Assembly: GCA_009767595.1 (NCBI GenBank)
Contig: VSDK01012768.1
Coordinates: 178,485 to 242,484, forward strand
Direction of reading: 5' to 3'
Source: Symbiodinium kawagutii
Taxonomy: Eukaryota; Sar; Dinophyceae; Suessiales; Symbiodiniaceae
Length of the DNA stretch: 64,000 nt
The notes beneath the pieces were generated by a model. The model saw nothing but the letters and a program-made list of their open reading frames with translations, did not search any database and was not told where the DNA came from. Shown piece after piece: positions 22,540 to 33,900 of this stretch (position 1 is its first letter; each line of letters starts with the position of its first letter). Both the position numbers and the translations under genes were made by a program.

Positions 22540-25500
22540 AGCTGGGCTGAGCCAAACAGTGTCTCCCACCTTGGGGACGCTACAGTCCTTGAGCAGCTGG
22601 ACCATGGACCCACGCTCCGAGAAAGGCATCGTGGCAAAATGAAATTGATCATGCGTGAAATGCGTGCATGCTTCATAAGGATCATGTTGTGGATGCATGG
22701 GTGAATGCCATCGCATGCATGCTTGAGCAAATGCAACTTAAGGAAATCATGCATGCATGCTGGCCAACTGCACTGTTGGAACTTCTCAAATAAGCTCGCC
22801 TTCCATCATAGCCTCTGTAGCCCACATAGCCATGATGTACCTCCACATGCAAAGGGTTCAAAAGTTAGTCACGCAAACAACTGAAACACATGCATGCATG
22901 CTCAGCAACCATAATTGCGTAACATGTTGAGACATACGAGCTGGAAGTTCCCAGACACATGCATGCAAGCGCTCTCCTTTTTTTTCCACATGCATGTGTC
23001 AGGCACCATTGGCCGCACGCCGGCGCATCATCTGTGCAATGGGCATCTCATCCTCGTCCTGCACATCATGCGTGTCACATGGTTAACTGCAGTGAGTAAA
23101 GAGGCCAGCCTCAGCTTCGACGGGGATATCCTCCATCTCGCCCCCCTCCTCCTCCACATGGTCCTCACAGAACATATGGCAGTGTAGCCAGCCATGGCAA
23201 TGAAGGACGATCAGGCCTCTGGTGCGATGTCCCGGTCGTCATTGGCCTAGCTGCGCCATGAAATGGGCAAAGAAACATTCACATGCATGCATGGCACAAG
23301 CATCCCCCACCTCCATTGCGAGGGTTTCCTCCTCAGGTGAGAGGATTGGTTCCTCCTCCACAACCTCCACCCACTCCTGACCAGCTCAATGCATGCATGC
23401 AATGGGCAAATTGACAGTTGACAATCGAGCCTCTGGTTCAACCAGCACCCACGTCTGCCCCGGCCGCTCAGCTGGATGATCCTGATGCATGCATGCATGC
23501 ATGCATTTCAAGTAAAACATGCAGTGATGCACCCAGGCCTCAACTCCAGCAGCCGGCGAAGCAGCAGCGACGCCCTCCTTTCCCACCTGCATGCATGTTG
23601 ATATATATCAATCTCATGCATATTGTTAAGATTCAGCCATGCCTCCTCCTCGCTCTTTGATCTCTTGGGCCGGGCCTGCACAGCTAGGTTTCCATGCATG
23701 CATACATGCATGCATGCATGCATGCATGTAGTTTCATGCATGCATGTCTGCGTGGATAAAGCTTCCATGTCTAAGATATTGATGCATGTTTAAGCTGGGG
23801 ACCTTTTGACGTAGAGGCTCTTGACCCTGTGACAGGCATCAGCATGAATGATGTTAGAAATGTATGCATGCACATGCATGTTTCCTGGCCTTTCCATCCT
23901 TCGCCCGGAACACTGGCGGCGGTGGTGGTGGAGGCCACCATGGCGCTGGGGGAACAGCTGGCTTCGGAGGCGGTGTTGGGGGCACACGTTTCACATGCAT
24001 GCCATGTGCATGATGTGCATGTGTGTCATGCATGCCTTCTTGGTCATCATCCCTTTTGAACCTCTCTGCCATTGGGATGGCCAATCCCCTCCTCCAGAAC
24101 AGCGAAGGTGGTGGCCTGGATGGGGGGTTCACAGGCTCTGGAGGCTTCATCCTCCCATCTGGAGGTGGCTCACCGCGAAGCCTTTTAGGTGGCGGGCCAG
24201 GAGGGGGCCGTGGTGGGCCAACAGGGGGCCGTGGTTTAGGAGGAACAGGCCTGGAAGGCTGGGATGGGCGCCCCCGACCCCAAACCTGCACCACACTTCT
24301 GTGGAGGCCCCGGAGGTTGTCCTCGAAGTCCTTGATCACCACTTCCGGGTCCCTGCCAGGCCTGTTGATCCTGAAGAGCCGCCGGATCTCCTCCTTCATG
24401 GCCTCTTCATCCATCTCCTCATCCGTTCCTCCGCTATCCTCATCCTTCTCCTTCTTCTCATCCTTATCCTTCTCCTTATCCTTTTCCTTCTCCAAATTTC
24501 TCTGCCCCTTGTCCTGATCATTCTCCTTCTCCACCTTGCCCTGCCCCTTATCCTCATCCTTCTCCTTCACCTTTTCCTGCCCCTTATCCTCATCCTTCTC
24601 CTCCACCTTTTCCTGCCCCTTATCCTCATCCTTCTCCTCCACCTTTTCCTGCCCCTTATCCTCATCCTTCTCCTCCACCTTTTCCTGCCCCTTATCCTCA
24701 TCCTTCTCCTCCACCTTTTCCTGCCCCTTCTCCTCATCCTTATCCTTCTCCTTCTCCTCATCCTTCTCCTTCTCCTTATCCTTCTCATCCTTATCCTTCT
24801 TCCTCCCCTTCGTCCTGGCCCTTCTCTTCTTCCTACCCTCCTCCTCCTCTTCACATGCATGAGTGCCACCAGGATCGCTGGCACGTGGTTCATTTGGCCT
24901 GACAGGTCTCACTCATGTTAGCAACCTCCATGCATGCACCGCCTCATGAATGAGTGAATGTGATGAATGTGAAGTCGAACCTCTTTTTGGGTGGCACATC
25001 CAGAACCCGCTGGTCAGCAGGCACATTCAAAGCCCGATCCTGCAGATGCATGAGGTCATTGCATGAGTGGCATGAGTGACATGCATGTCATGAGATGAAA
25101 TGAAAAAGTCTGTATATATATGTGTGAGCCTGGGTTGGCGCAAGTGCAGCCAACAGCTGCATTGCCGTGGTGATGCCCGAATCCTGAGCAGATTTGCAGA
25201 GTCAAATTGAACTATGCATGCATGCAGTAAGATGCTGGATGATGCTGGCCTTTGCCAGCGCATGCAGCGTCGCCTCAGGAACCTGAAGCCGTGCACACTC
25301 ATTCTCCATGCATGGATATTGATATAATACACAGCCCGTTGCCTCCTGTCGGCGAAGAACATCTTGCCAAGCAGCTGGCTGGTTCTCAGCAGCAGCAACA
25401 CTACACAAGGCAAAAAGGCATGCATGCATGAGTGTCTAGTTGAGAAAACTTGCATGCATGCATGTATGTATAAGGTCCGGGCTGCATCAATTCTTCTTTT

Positions 25501-25560
25501 GACACTTATGGTCTTGGTGACGCGGACGCCACCAACTTCGGCCTCCCATGCATGAAGTTT
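22540..25560 (-). CDS. Lys/Glu-repeat and proline-rich exons of the giant element
   Basis: Coding segments on the minus strand, 5' to 3', include EVGGVRVTKTISVKRR (about 25470-25550), ENQPAAWQDVLRRQEATG (about 25215-25395), SGITTAMQLLAALAPTQAH (about 25125-25200), LNVPADQRVLDVPPKKR (about 24970-25040), a long exon (about 24050-24870) with 12-residue units (EKDEDKGQEKVE) then MKEEIRRLFRINRPGRDP and a proline-rich tail, PPTPPPKPAVPPAPWWPPPP (about 23890-23990), RPKRSKSEEEAWLNLN (about 23640-23690), VEVVEEEPILSPEEETLAM (about 23300-23380), CEDHVEEEGGEMEDIPVEAE (about 23095-23175), DEDEMPIAQMMRRRAANGA (about 23010-23060), YVGYRGYDGRRAYLRSSN (about 22780-22850) and SMVQLLKDCSVPKVGDTVW (about 22550-22620). 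Low-complexity and acidic; no enzyme domain recognised. Exon limits are approximate. Confidence 0.5.
24500..24775. repeat. Coding tandem repeat, 36-bp units (EKDEDKGQEKVE)
   Basis: About six near-identical 36-bp units lie inside the Lys/Glu-rich exon, flanked by shorter degenerate Lys/Glu/Asp sequence. Confidence 0.85.
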
Positions 25561-26459
25561 AGAAAACTATTAAAGCTTCTGCCTGCCGCACACCTGCACA
25601 GTTTGCGAAGCCTCTTCTTCCATGACTGACCTGCGTCGCATTGCAATGACACATTATATGTATGAATGCTTAACACGTGCAATATCAGGCCTCCTTCAGA
25701 GGTTGAGCTCAGGATCTTTTTGAGCCCACACGGGCTACGTAAGTCCAAGCATGCTTGCATGGTTTCAAGAAGTGGTAGTGAACGCTGTGTGCAAAAGAAT
25801 CATGCATGCTCAAAAAAACAAACAGCATGGCGCACTGCCCGCCCAGTGCGAAAGCACACTGTCAAGCTTGAGCAAAAAGTACCTGGCAGGTGCAAATGGA
25901 ACGGTGGGAACAAGGTTGGAAAACTTCACATTGAACCGTTGGAAAAGACAAAGCTTGTTGTGACAAAACTGTGAAAGCAAGTGCAGGGCAGGTGCCAATG
26001 GATGCAAAATGGATGCATGCATGCATGCATGCATGGATGCATGGTTTTTGTCCATGAGTGCATGTCGTCATGTGTGAATGGCGCATGTGTAGTTTCACAC
26101 GGCCCACATTTGAAATGGCCATCACAAATGAGTTCACTTGTGCTTAGGCCCCCCTCGCTCTAAACTTAATTGCAAGCTACTGTAGCAGGCAATGCTTCGG
26201 TAACCTAGCTACCAAGTGCACGCACACACACAGGCTCAGGCCAAAATGGCAATCTTGATCCAGACCTGTTTCGGATAGCGTGCCACGATATATATGGGCT
26301 GCTTGACTATGTTGAACGTGTATGGCACAAAACAGAAAGTTTCTAAGCGAGCCTTTCCAAGCTATGAGCACTCCTGCCAGGCCTCCAAGCATGCATGCGA
26401 AGATGTGTGGGCTAACTATATATAGGTAACAACCATTGTCATGCATACATGGATGTCAC

Positions 26460-29000
26460 ATGGCAAGCCTTACGAGCTAGTGCTTTTGCATCTTCATCAC
26501 TCATGCCATTCTTCAAAGCATCTGCTCTTGCTTTTCGGTAGGCGTTGCTCTTCCTTTTGTGGATCTCATTTGCTTCATGTGTTCGCACCCTTTTGGCCCT
26601 GGCAGCAGCAGCCTTTGCCTTTGCCTTTGCTTTTGCCTTTGCTTTACCTTTAGGCGCTGCCTTTGCCTTCGGCTTTCCTGCTGTTTTGGCCCTTGCTTTG
26701 GCCTTTGATTTCGCCTTCGCCTTTGCTTTGGGTTTTGCTTCCTTCGCTTCCTCTGCATCTTCTGCTTCCTCTTCACTTTCCTGATCCTCTCCTTCATCTC
26801 CCTCACCTGCATCATCTTCATCCTTTGCTCCCTGTCTTTTTCTTTTGGGCGGAGGCAGGCATTCAGCATTCAAAAGCGCATTTACTTCTGCTGGCGCCTG
26901 ACCATGCATGGGCATTTGTGGGCAAGAAAATATGAATGCTTGCATGCATGCATGCATGAATGCAGATGAAAAAGATCCAATATAAACATGCCTTGTCATC
27001 ATCTTCGATACAGGGGTCTGTTTCCACTTCTGGGGGTTCATCCACAACAGCATCTTTGGGAACTTCCGCTGCCACTTCATCCGGAAACATTGGCAGTGTG
27101 TCGAGTTCATCAGGGCCTGGGCCAGAATATCGACATGAAACACACATGCATGAACATGAAAAGGAAAAATAAGACCCAGACTTTGAAGAGGTTTCGAAGG
27201 GACAGCAGGAGGTGGCATAGCTGTGTCCACTGAGGTATCGTGACCATGGGGTGCTTCGTGCATGGGCTCTTCATGCTTGTCTTGCAATGGATGCATGTTT
27301 TCAGTCTCATGCATGCTACCACCATTCATCCTCCTCAGCTGAGCAGTCTGCACTGCTCGCAACCTCTCCTGCAAGAGCACCTCCAACTCTGCCAGTTCCT
27401 TGAATAATTTGGCCTTCATTGCCACTGGATCAACATCAAAGCTCAACGATCGGGCAACCTTTTCTGTGCTGGGCAAATCGGGCTTCAAACCTCAGATTGT
27501 GTTTAAAGAACATGCATGACCAATCACCTTATCGTGGACATGCCCCCCAATCACATGCGTGATTATGCGTGTGAAAAATGGACCATGTGCAATCTGGTGA
27601 CTGACTCTTGTCGGTGGGGGCGTCTGCAAAGAAAGGCCTGCTCAGGGCTAAAGCTAGCACGCTAACATAAAGGCATGGCTGCATTTCTGAAGGGCCTGAG
27701 CTGGAAGCAGGGCTACTTTTGCTTTCATCCATGCTTGACCCCGTCGCGATCGCTGTAGCATCGGTGGAACCACCACCGCATTCATGCATGTCACCGTGGG
27801 TCTTCACTGCAGTCTTTTCTTCTCTTTCATCTTCAGATTCCTCAAAAACTATCATGCAAATTATATGCAAAATCATGCATGCAAAAGGCAAACAAGTTGA
27901 GAATCCAACACTGTCTGAAGAACTTGAGGAGCTTGAATCCCCACTGGATTCATTTCCATTGTCGGTGACTCCTGCATATGTATACATGTTTATGCACTCT
28001 GCATGGATGCGTGCGCAATGCACAACCAGCCTGGAATGGGAAGACCTGCGATTTCAAAGATCTCACGTATGTCTGCATCTCGTGGTGTGTGGGGTCTCCT
28101 TGGTCATGCATGAATCTACAAAAATCAACGTGGAATGCTTCCGTGAGAGAATCGGTTCAAGCCATGCGTGAAGCCATGCATGAAACTGTTTCAAGCGATG
28201 CGTATATGTTTTATCATGTTTCTTAGCGATGCGTGCGAACTTGAACATCAGCTTCTTGATGACCCGCGATTGCATCTTGTGCTTGGTGCCTCAGCCATGC
28301 ATGCATGCATGCACAAAACATCAAGTATACCATGCATGTAAGTTCATGCCCATGCCTTGCAGGCAAGGGACTGCAAACTTCTTGGGACCGTGGCACACAC
28401 AAAGACATGAACTGGAACACTGCTTGCTCCACCATCCCTTGGCTTGGCCGAATCCCAAGCTTGGCCACCGCAATCCCAACAGCGTGCTTGTTCCTGGACA
28501 GGTCGCCTTAGATGAATGTTTAGCCATGCACGTGAACCTGAAAAAAATCTCATGGCATGCACCATGAATGCACAAATGCATGCAAGTGACTTCTAGTAAG
28601 TTTGGCTTTTTTTACAATACACAAGCTGCACTTAGCACCAAGAGCTTTCAGGTCAGCATGGTTTGCCCATGAAGTGGCAAGCACTGCAGCCTGCTCAAAA
28701 AAAGCCATCTTCCCCAGGTGGCTTCAATGTAAAGCAGGCCAGCCGAAACTGCGAAAGTGAACATGTGCACACATGTCGTGAAGGAGAATGCATGCCATGC
28801 ATGAATGAAAACAAGAGGTGTGAACATCACATGTATGAGCCAACAACACATGCATGGAGAGGTCACTTGGCTTCAGCACGCCTGTGCACAAATGATGTCA
28901 CCGAAAGCACAAAATTAAACAGGCAATATTTCTGGCCTTCCCAAGGACCTTCGAAAAAGCATTGGTGGTAACACCAGCCATCCATTTTGGACCTCCCAAG
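26460..29000 (-). CDS. N-terminal exons of the giant element: acidic and Lys/Ala-rich
   Basis: From the right end inward the minus strand encodes: KMDGWCYHQCFFEGPWEGQK (about 28880-28985), FFEQAAVLATSWANHADLKA with LGAKCSLC (about 28610-28710), an exon after TTTTTTTCAG at about 28350-28545 (two open frames compete), SRVIKKLMFKFARIAKKHDK (about 28200-28275), ADIREIFEIAGLPIPGW (about 28020-28105), Ser-rich NESSGDSSSSSSSDSVG (about 27900-27970), an acidic exon (FEESEDEREEKTAVK, about 27690-27845), VARSLSFDVDPVAMKAKLFK with AELEVLLQERL (about 27215-27485), GPDELDTLPMFPDEVAAEV (about 26985-27125), and a long exon (about 26462-26895) with PPPKRKRQ, an acidic run, a Lys/Ala-rich tract and KRKSNAYRKARADALKNG. 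The last motif recurs in dinoflagellate proteins I recall. Nuclear localisation is plausible from the basic runs. Function unknown. Confidence 0.5.
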
Positions 29001-29292
29001 ACAATCTATACATGCATGTCACGCAAAGTTTCCCATGCACTTAGCTCAAATACTCGCAAGCAAGAGCACAAACATGCCTGGCCTTGAGCACTTTGGGCAT
29101 TCATGCTGCTAAAGCAACACGAGAATCCCACCAGCAAACAAAATGCTGCAGGCATGAGCGTAGTTACATGACATGCATGCATCATGCAGCCTTTTCATCC
29201 CCAAAAAGTACGATCATGCATGAAACACACTAACACAGCCAAGTCATGGAAGTTTAGGATTTTTTGGGCAAAACCAGAAAAACAGCAACCTC

Positions 29293-29410
29293 AAAAAAAA
29301 AGTGCTCGAAATTTAGGTCCTCCTAAAAAAATGCTCGTTTATAAAAAAAGTATATCAATTGACACCTTGAACACTTTTTTTTGTACCATTAGAAGCTTCA
29401 GGTATTGACC
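29293..29410. repeat. Right terminal inverted repeat and subterminal motifs
   Basis: In reverse complement: GGTCAATACCTGAA (29410-29397), 13 nt, then CAAAAAAAAGTGTTCA (29383-29368). Internal copies A9-GTGCTCG (29293-29308) and A7-TGCTCG (29325-29337) follow. It pairs with the left end. Confidence 0.7.
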
Positions 29411-29589
29411 CATGGCCAAATCTCTTCCAACGGGAGATCATGATAGATGATCAGCTCCCGGACGAAGTATAGAACGATCAGCTCTTCATGCCGCTCACAC
29501 CCATCATCACCCACGGCATGCGCCAAGAGTCCCATCACCATCATCAATCCTTGGCTGTCGTGGGTGTCGTCCCTTGACCAGCTCACCAC
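29410..29589 (-). CDS. Host exon abutting the right end of the giant element
   Basis: Exactly 60 codons in phase 0, with acceptor TGTTGATAG and donor CCATGG/GTCAAT. It encodes VVSWSRDDTHDSQGLMMVMG, LLAHAVGDDGCERHEELIV and YFVRELIIYHDLPLEEIWPW. Codon use is clearly coding. No family recognised. The donor GT falls inside the terminal inverted repeat of the element, so the element lies immediately downstream, in what would be this exon's intron. Confidence 0.55.
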
Positions 29590-30667
29590 CTATCAACATC
29601 AGCAATACCGCCTGGTGTCCCGAATCATGCGATCATCCACATCTCTCTCCATCGCCACTGAGGCCCAGAGGCGAGCACCGCGACATCACCAAGGTGTGTC
29701 TTTCACGATCAAAACTGCAAACATTATGTTTCAATAATGACACCAAGGTTTTGTCATGATCAATGTTTGTAAATATTCATTGTTCAAAACCGTCGGACTC
29801 CGGATGATCATGTTTCATTGTCATCACCCCAGGCATGTTTGTAAACATTCATTGTTCACATGTTTCCGTCGTGCCTACCGTCAATGAACCGTCAGTATCA
29901 TAAGACATTTGTCTATGGTGATCGTCAGCTTCATCATCATCAACTTGAGCTCCTCCAAATATCGTCATATACTGGGGTCATATCATGATCATCATGATCA
30001 TCATGATCATCAACTTCAGCATCAACATCATGCTTCTCAGCATCACCATCACCATCACTCAGCTGTTTCCAATATCCGTTCCCAAACATGATCATGATCC
30101 TCCTCACGATCATGCCTGGCTCACTTATCCTCATCAGTGTCATTCTTTGTGTCATCAAAGTCATGCATAGTGGTGCTTCTGAGCTGATGTCCGCCTCATC
30201 CTGGCCATCGCTGGTTATTATGAATAGGTCCGAGCAAATCATCCTTGCCACGAGGCAACATGGACTAGTTTTGATAGGAGCAGTGACCCATAAATTTAAA
30301 AAACATGTTCATGAATTTTCTATTTCGACAAGGATGAGAAATCACTACTTTTTGAACCAGAAATCACTACTTTTGACCAGTCTTGGGGATTTTTCACCAA
30401 TGAAGGCACCAGTTTAAGCGGACCAGGTACTAACCAATGTTTATGAATCCATGGCATTGCTTAACGTGCAAGTAGTTTTGCCGTCTAGCCCGCCCCGTGC
30501 CCGTGCACGTTGAGCAATTGTCGTCGTAAACTCTCCTGACCTATGATTATTCCAGCCAAGTGATACATGATGCTTGGTGGCTAAGTCAGCTACAACCCTG
30601 GTTTCTGAGTAGGATTGCTAAGTCAGTTTCCCAATGCTTCCATCTCGGAAACTGGCCCCACCATCAC
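29590..30667. other. Intron-like region between host exons
   Basis: Contains ATCATGATC-type simple sequence (about 29980-30060) and the first copy of the recurring CTCTCTCCATCGC motif (29643-29655). A short minus-strand segment reading ARLWASVAMERDVDDRMIRD (about 29610-29680) may be another exon. Nothing else is supported. Confidence 0.4.
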
Positions 30668-30825
30668 CAGCTCTCCATAGGTTTCCAGCTGCTGACCGCG
30701 TTGGCATCGCCAAGCAACATCGCGAAGAGGGCGTCGCCGTCCTTCTCCGAGAAAATTTCCAATTCCATCGAAGCTAACCTCAACGACAGGACGTCGAGTC
30801 CAGGACCCGGCCCATTCATTCCGCT
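30668..30825 (-). CDS. Candidate host exon, unrecognised
   Basis: Acceptor GCAACTCAG and donor GAGCTG/GTGATG bound 158 nt. The 52 encoded residues include SGMNGPGPGLDVLSLRLASM and FSEKDGDALFAMLLGDANAV. High GC and a clean single frame make it plausible. It is probably part of the same minus-strand gene as 29410-29589, but phases could not be reconciled without a further exon. Confidence 0.5.
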
Positions 30826-30884
30826 CTGAGTTGCGGCGGGCCACGAGTTCGCAGGGATGGAGCCAACAAAAACACATCTAAAAT

Positions 30885-30985
30885 TCTCTCTCTCTATATA
30901 TATATATAAATACATAAATAAATGTATGTGTGTGTGTGCGTGTGTGCGTGTGTGCGTGTGTGTCTGTGCGTCTGTGTGTGTGTAG
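30885..30985. repeat. Mixed CT, TA and TG microsatellite
   Basis: CTCTCTCTCTATATATATA is followed by TGTGTGCG-type dinucleotide repeats. Confidence 0.9.
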
Positions 30986-33900
30986 ATTTGCATTTGCAAA
31001 AGAAGACTCTGTCCCTCTCTCTTCTCTCTCTTTCTCTCTGCTTGTTTAACGCTGTTCATGTTGAGGTTTGCCATGGGCTGTAGGGACACAGCCCATACAG
31101 CCCATGAAGCTCAATCTGATTCATACTACATGAGCTCCGAGACGCTCCAACTTTGCCACAGGTTCCGGTGCTTCTCCACGGGAGAGCTTCACTGAACTTG
31201 GCTTGACGGGGCAGCACAACATCCCTACATGACCTGACGTTAAACAAATACTAGTACTGGATTCATTGTCAGAAATTGTCGCCACCCGTTTCATCGTATA
31301 TGCCATGTAGCCGTAAATAGCATCATATGAATGGCTATTCATGGAGGGGGTTATGAATAATGTCCGGACTGCAAGCTAACACCCCAAAAACAAAATGGTA
31401 CCAAAACACACAATCTCTGCATTAACTAAGTGGTTGGATTTCCTCAGACTGGACTTCAACAATGCCGTGATAGCACCTGTCTACTGGATTTGGAGCAAAA
31501 CCCCACAGCATTCAGATCATTGGCTGGGTTCCAACTCACGCCGCATGCGACATCTCGACAAAACCTGGAGCGCTTTGATGATGGCACAGTCCTGGCGATG
31601 GTTTAAGAGTGTTTAAGATGCGTAAGCGGGGAGATCTTAAGCGACCGCTCATCCAAACTTGTTGGCATTGTGCGCACAACAAAGCGTTTCCAAGCTGACT
31701 GATATTTTACGCATTTATTTGCATTTTCCCTATATCCTTCCAGTTACCTCTATAGTAGGTAACCAACTGGTGCCATTGTTTTTAAGGATTGGTTACCTAC
31801 TAGACCTCGGTAGCTGGAAGGGTAGGGGTTCCCTCTCAGAACACCATGCCCAAGCCCACAGAAAACAGCGACAGGCCGAGGAGCCACGCTCGCACTTCTT
31901 TGTCGGCCAGAAGCGTGTGGAATTCCTGATCGATGGCTTCACGAGACCGTCGTTGATGGCCCGGATCTATAGGGGATGATAGGGGTATAAGGTGGCAGGA
32001 ATTGGATGGGAATGGCGGGTGCCCAGTTGAAACATGAGGGAAGGTGCTGATCAATTGGAATATCAGCCTCAAAAAACTGTTGCCTATAAGAGGAAAAGGA
32101 CGGAGAGGCATATGATGGGAAACATAGAAATAGGCCCATGCTGTTCATGGTTTGCAAGAGCAACCGACGGCTAATGGCACCGAATCCACAATAACCAACA
32201 ATAGTAACAAGTGACTCCGAGACCAGAAAGCGCTGGGCAAATCCATCTAAATATATACCTGGACCTTCAAGAATATTCTAGGATACTCTAGAGTTTTGTC
32301 TGCGCTATCTTGGGCAACAAAACCGACAGAATGCAACAGTCGCGCCCAAGGGGCGATTTCTCGCCTGACCACATACGTTGCCCAATCTTCATAAGAACAC
32401 ACTTAACAATCTACATCCTGATTGAAAAAAGAGCTGGCCGCTGTGGGAGCGCGCTTTTTTTCTGTGTTGAGCTGCCTCAATCCATCATCATCTTGGCAGA
32501 ATAATACTGGAAGTAGTGAAAATGGGAACTAGTGGTAGCTGCAATGGGAATAATAAAAGCATCATAGCGATGGGAGTAGTAGCAATGGTCATAGAAGCAG
32601 AACAGCATTGAATTTGTATCTACTTGCAATATATTTTTGCACATTGTACAATGTATTCATATAGCAAGAATATTTGCCATTGGCTAAAAACTGCAATAAA
32701 TATTAGTAAATAAATCAATTAACCAATGCTCAACTAAATTATGATGCTGCAAGAACAACTTACTATTGGTAGTTACTATCCTCATAAAATCTACCAACCA
32801 AAACTTTGATAGACAGCTATATGAAAGCACTTAATGAAAGCTATAGTATAGTAGCCACGCCGTACTTAGTTATAGTAATTCACTGCTATTTGCAAACCAC
32901 AGTGCATATCAATTTCAGGAAATGACATTGAATTGATACATGGTAGCGATTCAAACAGAAAAAGTAGCTGCTGGCCACTAACTGCAATAAAATTTATCAA
33001 CAATCCACTAGATGCAAAATATATCATAGACATTTTTACATTATCCCAGGAATTATCAAAAATTCGTATATAATAACTAGCTGCCACTTAACTCTAGCAA
33101 ATATAAGCATCTGCAAACTCTAAATATAAATCCAATTGCGATTGGATTCAACTTTTTATCGGAAAGCATTACTCTAACTATAGCCAGCTGTATGCCGTTT
33201 ATTTTTGTATGTATACACACACATATATATGTATATCATAGCATGCTGTTAACTAATATTTGTGATGTCAGCCTATTGACAATAATCCCTCCGTAAATAA
33301 AATACGCCCAAATCCAGTTTTGCAAAAATAAACCCCGTAAATAAAGTACGCCCAAAATTTTGGGGCAACCAAATTTTGGTGGACAAATATCCTGAACCCT
33401 GGCCTATTTTTTTCACATTACATTTAACAATTAGGCAATTCATTTAGCAATGCTAAACTCATGATCCAGATGTTGGATGTCTGAAAAACATCTCAACCCT
33501 CAATTGATCAATTCCTAATTAAATACCCTATGCGGAAATTCAGGAAATCAATCTCACAAAAGGGGTAGCCTTGAAGCTTGAAATCCTCTAAATAAAATGT
33601 TTGCTTTTACCTCCCTAAAAAAGTAGCTTCGTCTGATTCATCTGATGGTCTCTAATTATGAACAATTATATTTAACAATTGGGCACCTCATTTGTCTGGA
33701 ATTCGTCGATTTAAAAACAATCGGATCCTGCCAAATAACTTTATTTATACAAGGGTGTGAAAGAAGGGGGGTTATTATTTACAGTACAGGCAGTCATTAC
33801 CATACATTGTTAGATAAGTAATCTCATCATTATTCGAATTACTGTTTTATTCATGCAACTATTACAGTAGTAGTTACTATCTTAACCATAGTTGTATATT

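Larger units (their letters stand above)
11274..29410 (-). mobile_element. Putative 18-kb giant DNA transposon with inverted termini
   Basis: The left end reads GGTTAATACCTGAA, 13 nt, then CAAAAAAAAGTGCTCG. The right end in reverse complement reads GGTCAATACCTGAA, again 13 nt, then CAAAAAAAAGTGTTCA. Extra copies of the A-tract plus GTGCTCG motif lie just inside both ends. Nearly all TGCATGCA palindromes of the window fall between these ends. All recognisable coding exons between them are on the minus strand and form four blocks: acidic and Lys/Ala-rich; Lys/Glu- and Pro-rich with a VELFSG module; coiled coil; and a transposase-like protein. No clear target-site duplication is visible. What is seen is the termini, the motif boundary and the coding blocks; that it is or was mobile is inference. 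A Polinton was considered, but no polymerase, integrase or capsid signature was recognised. Confidence 0.62.

Noticed and set aside
22398-23768. MHACMHAC peptides on both strands across the giant element
   Set aside because: TGCATGCA is palindromic and reads as Met-His-Ala-Cys in both directions. These are intronic artefacts.
24023-24921. Plus-strand frames rich in Ser/Phe or Leu/Ile opposite the Lys/Glu exon
   Set aside because: Complement of a purine-rich repeat. No other coding evidence.
11274-29410. Giant element as a Polinton/Maverick or integrated virus
   Set aside because: The length fits, but I found no protein-primed polymerase, retroviral-type integrase, packaging ATPase or capsid motif, and the terminal sequence differs.
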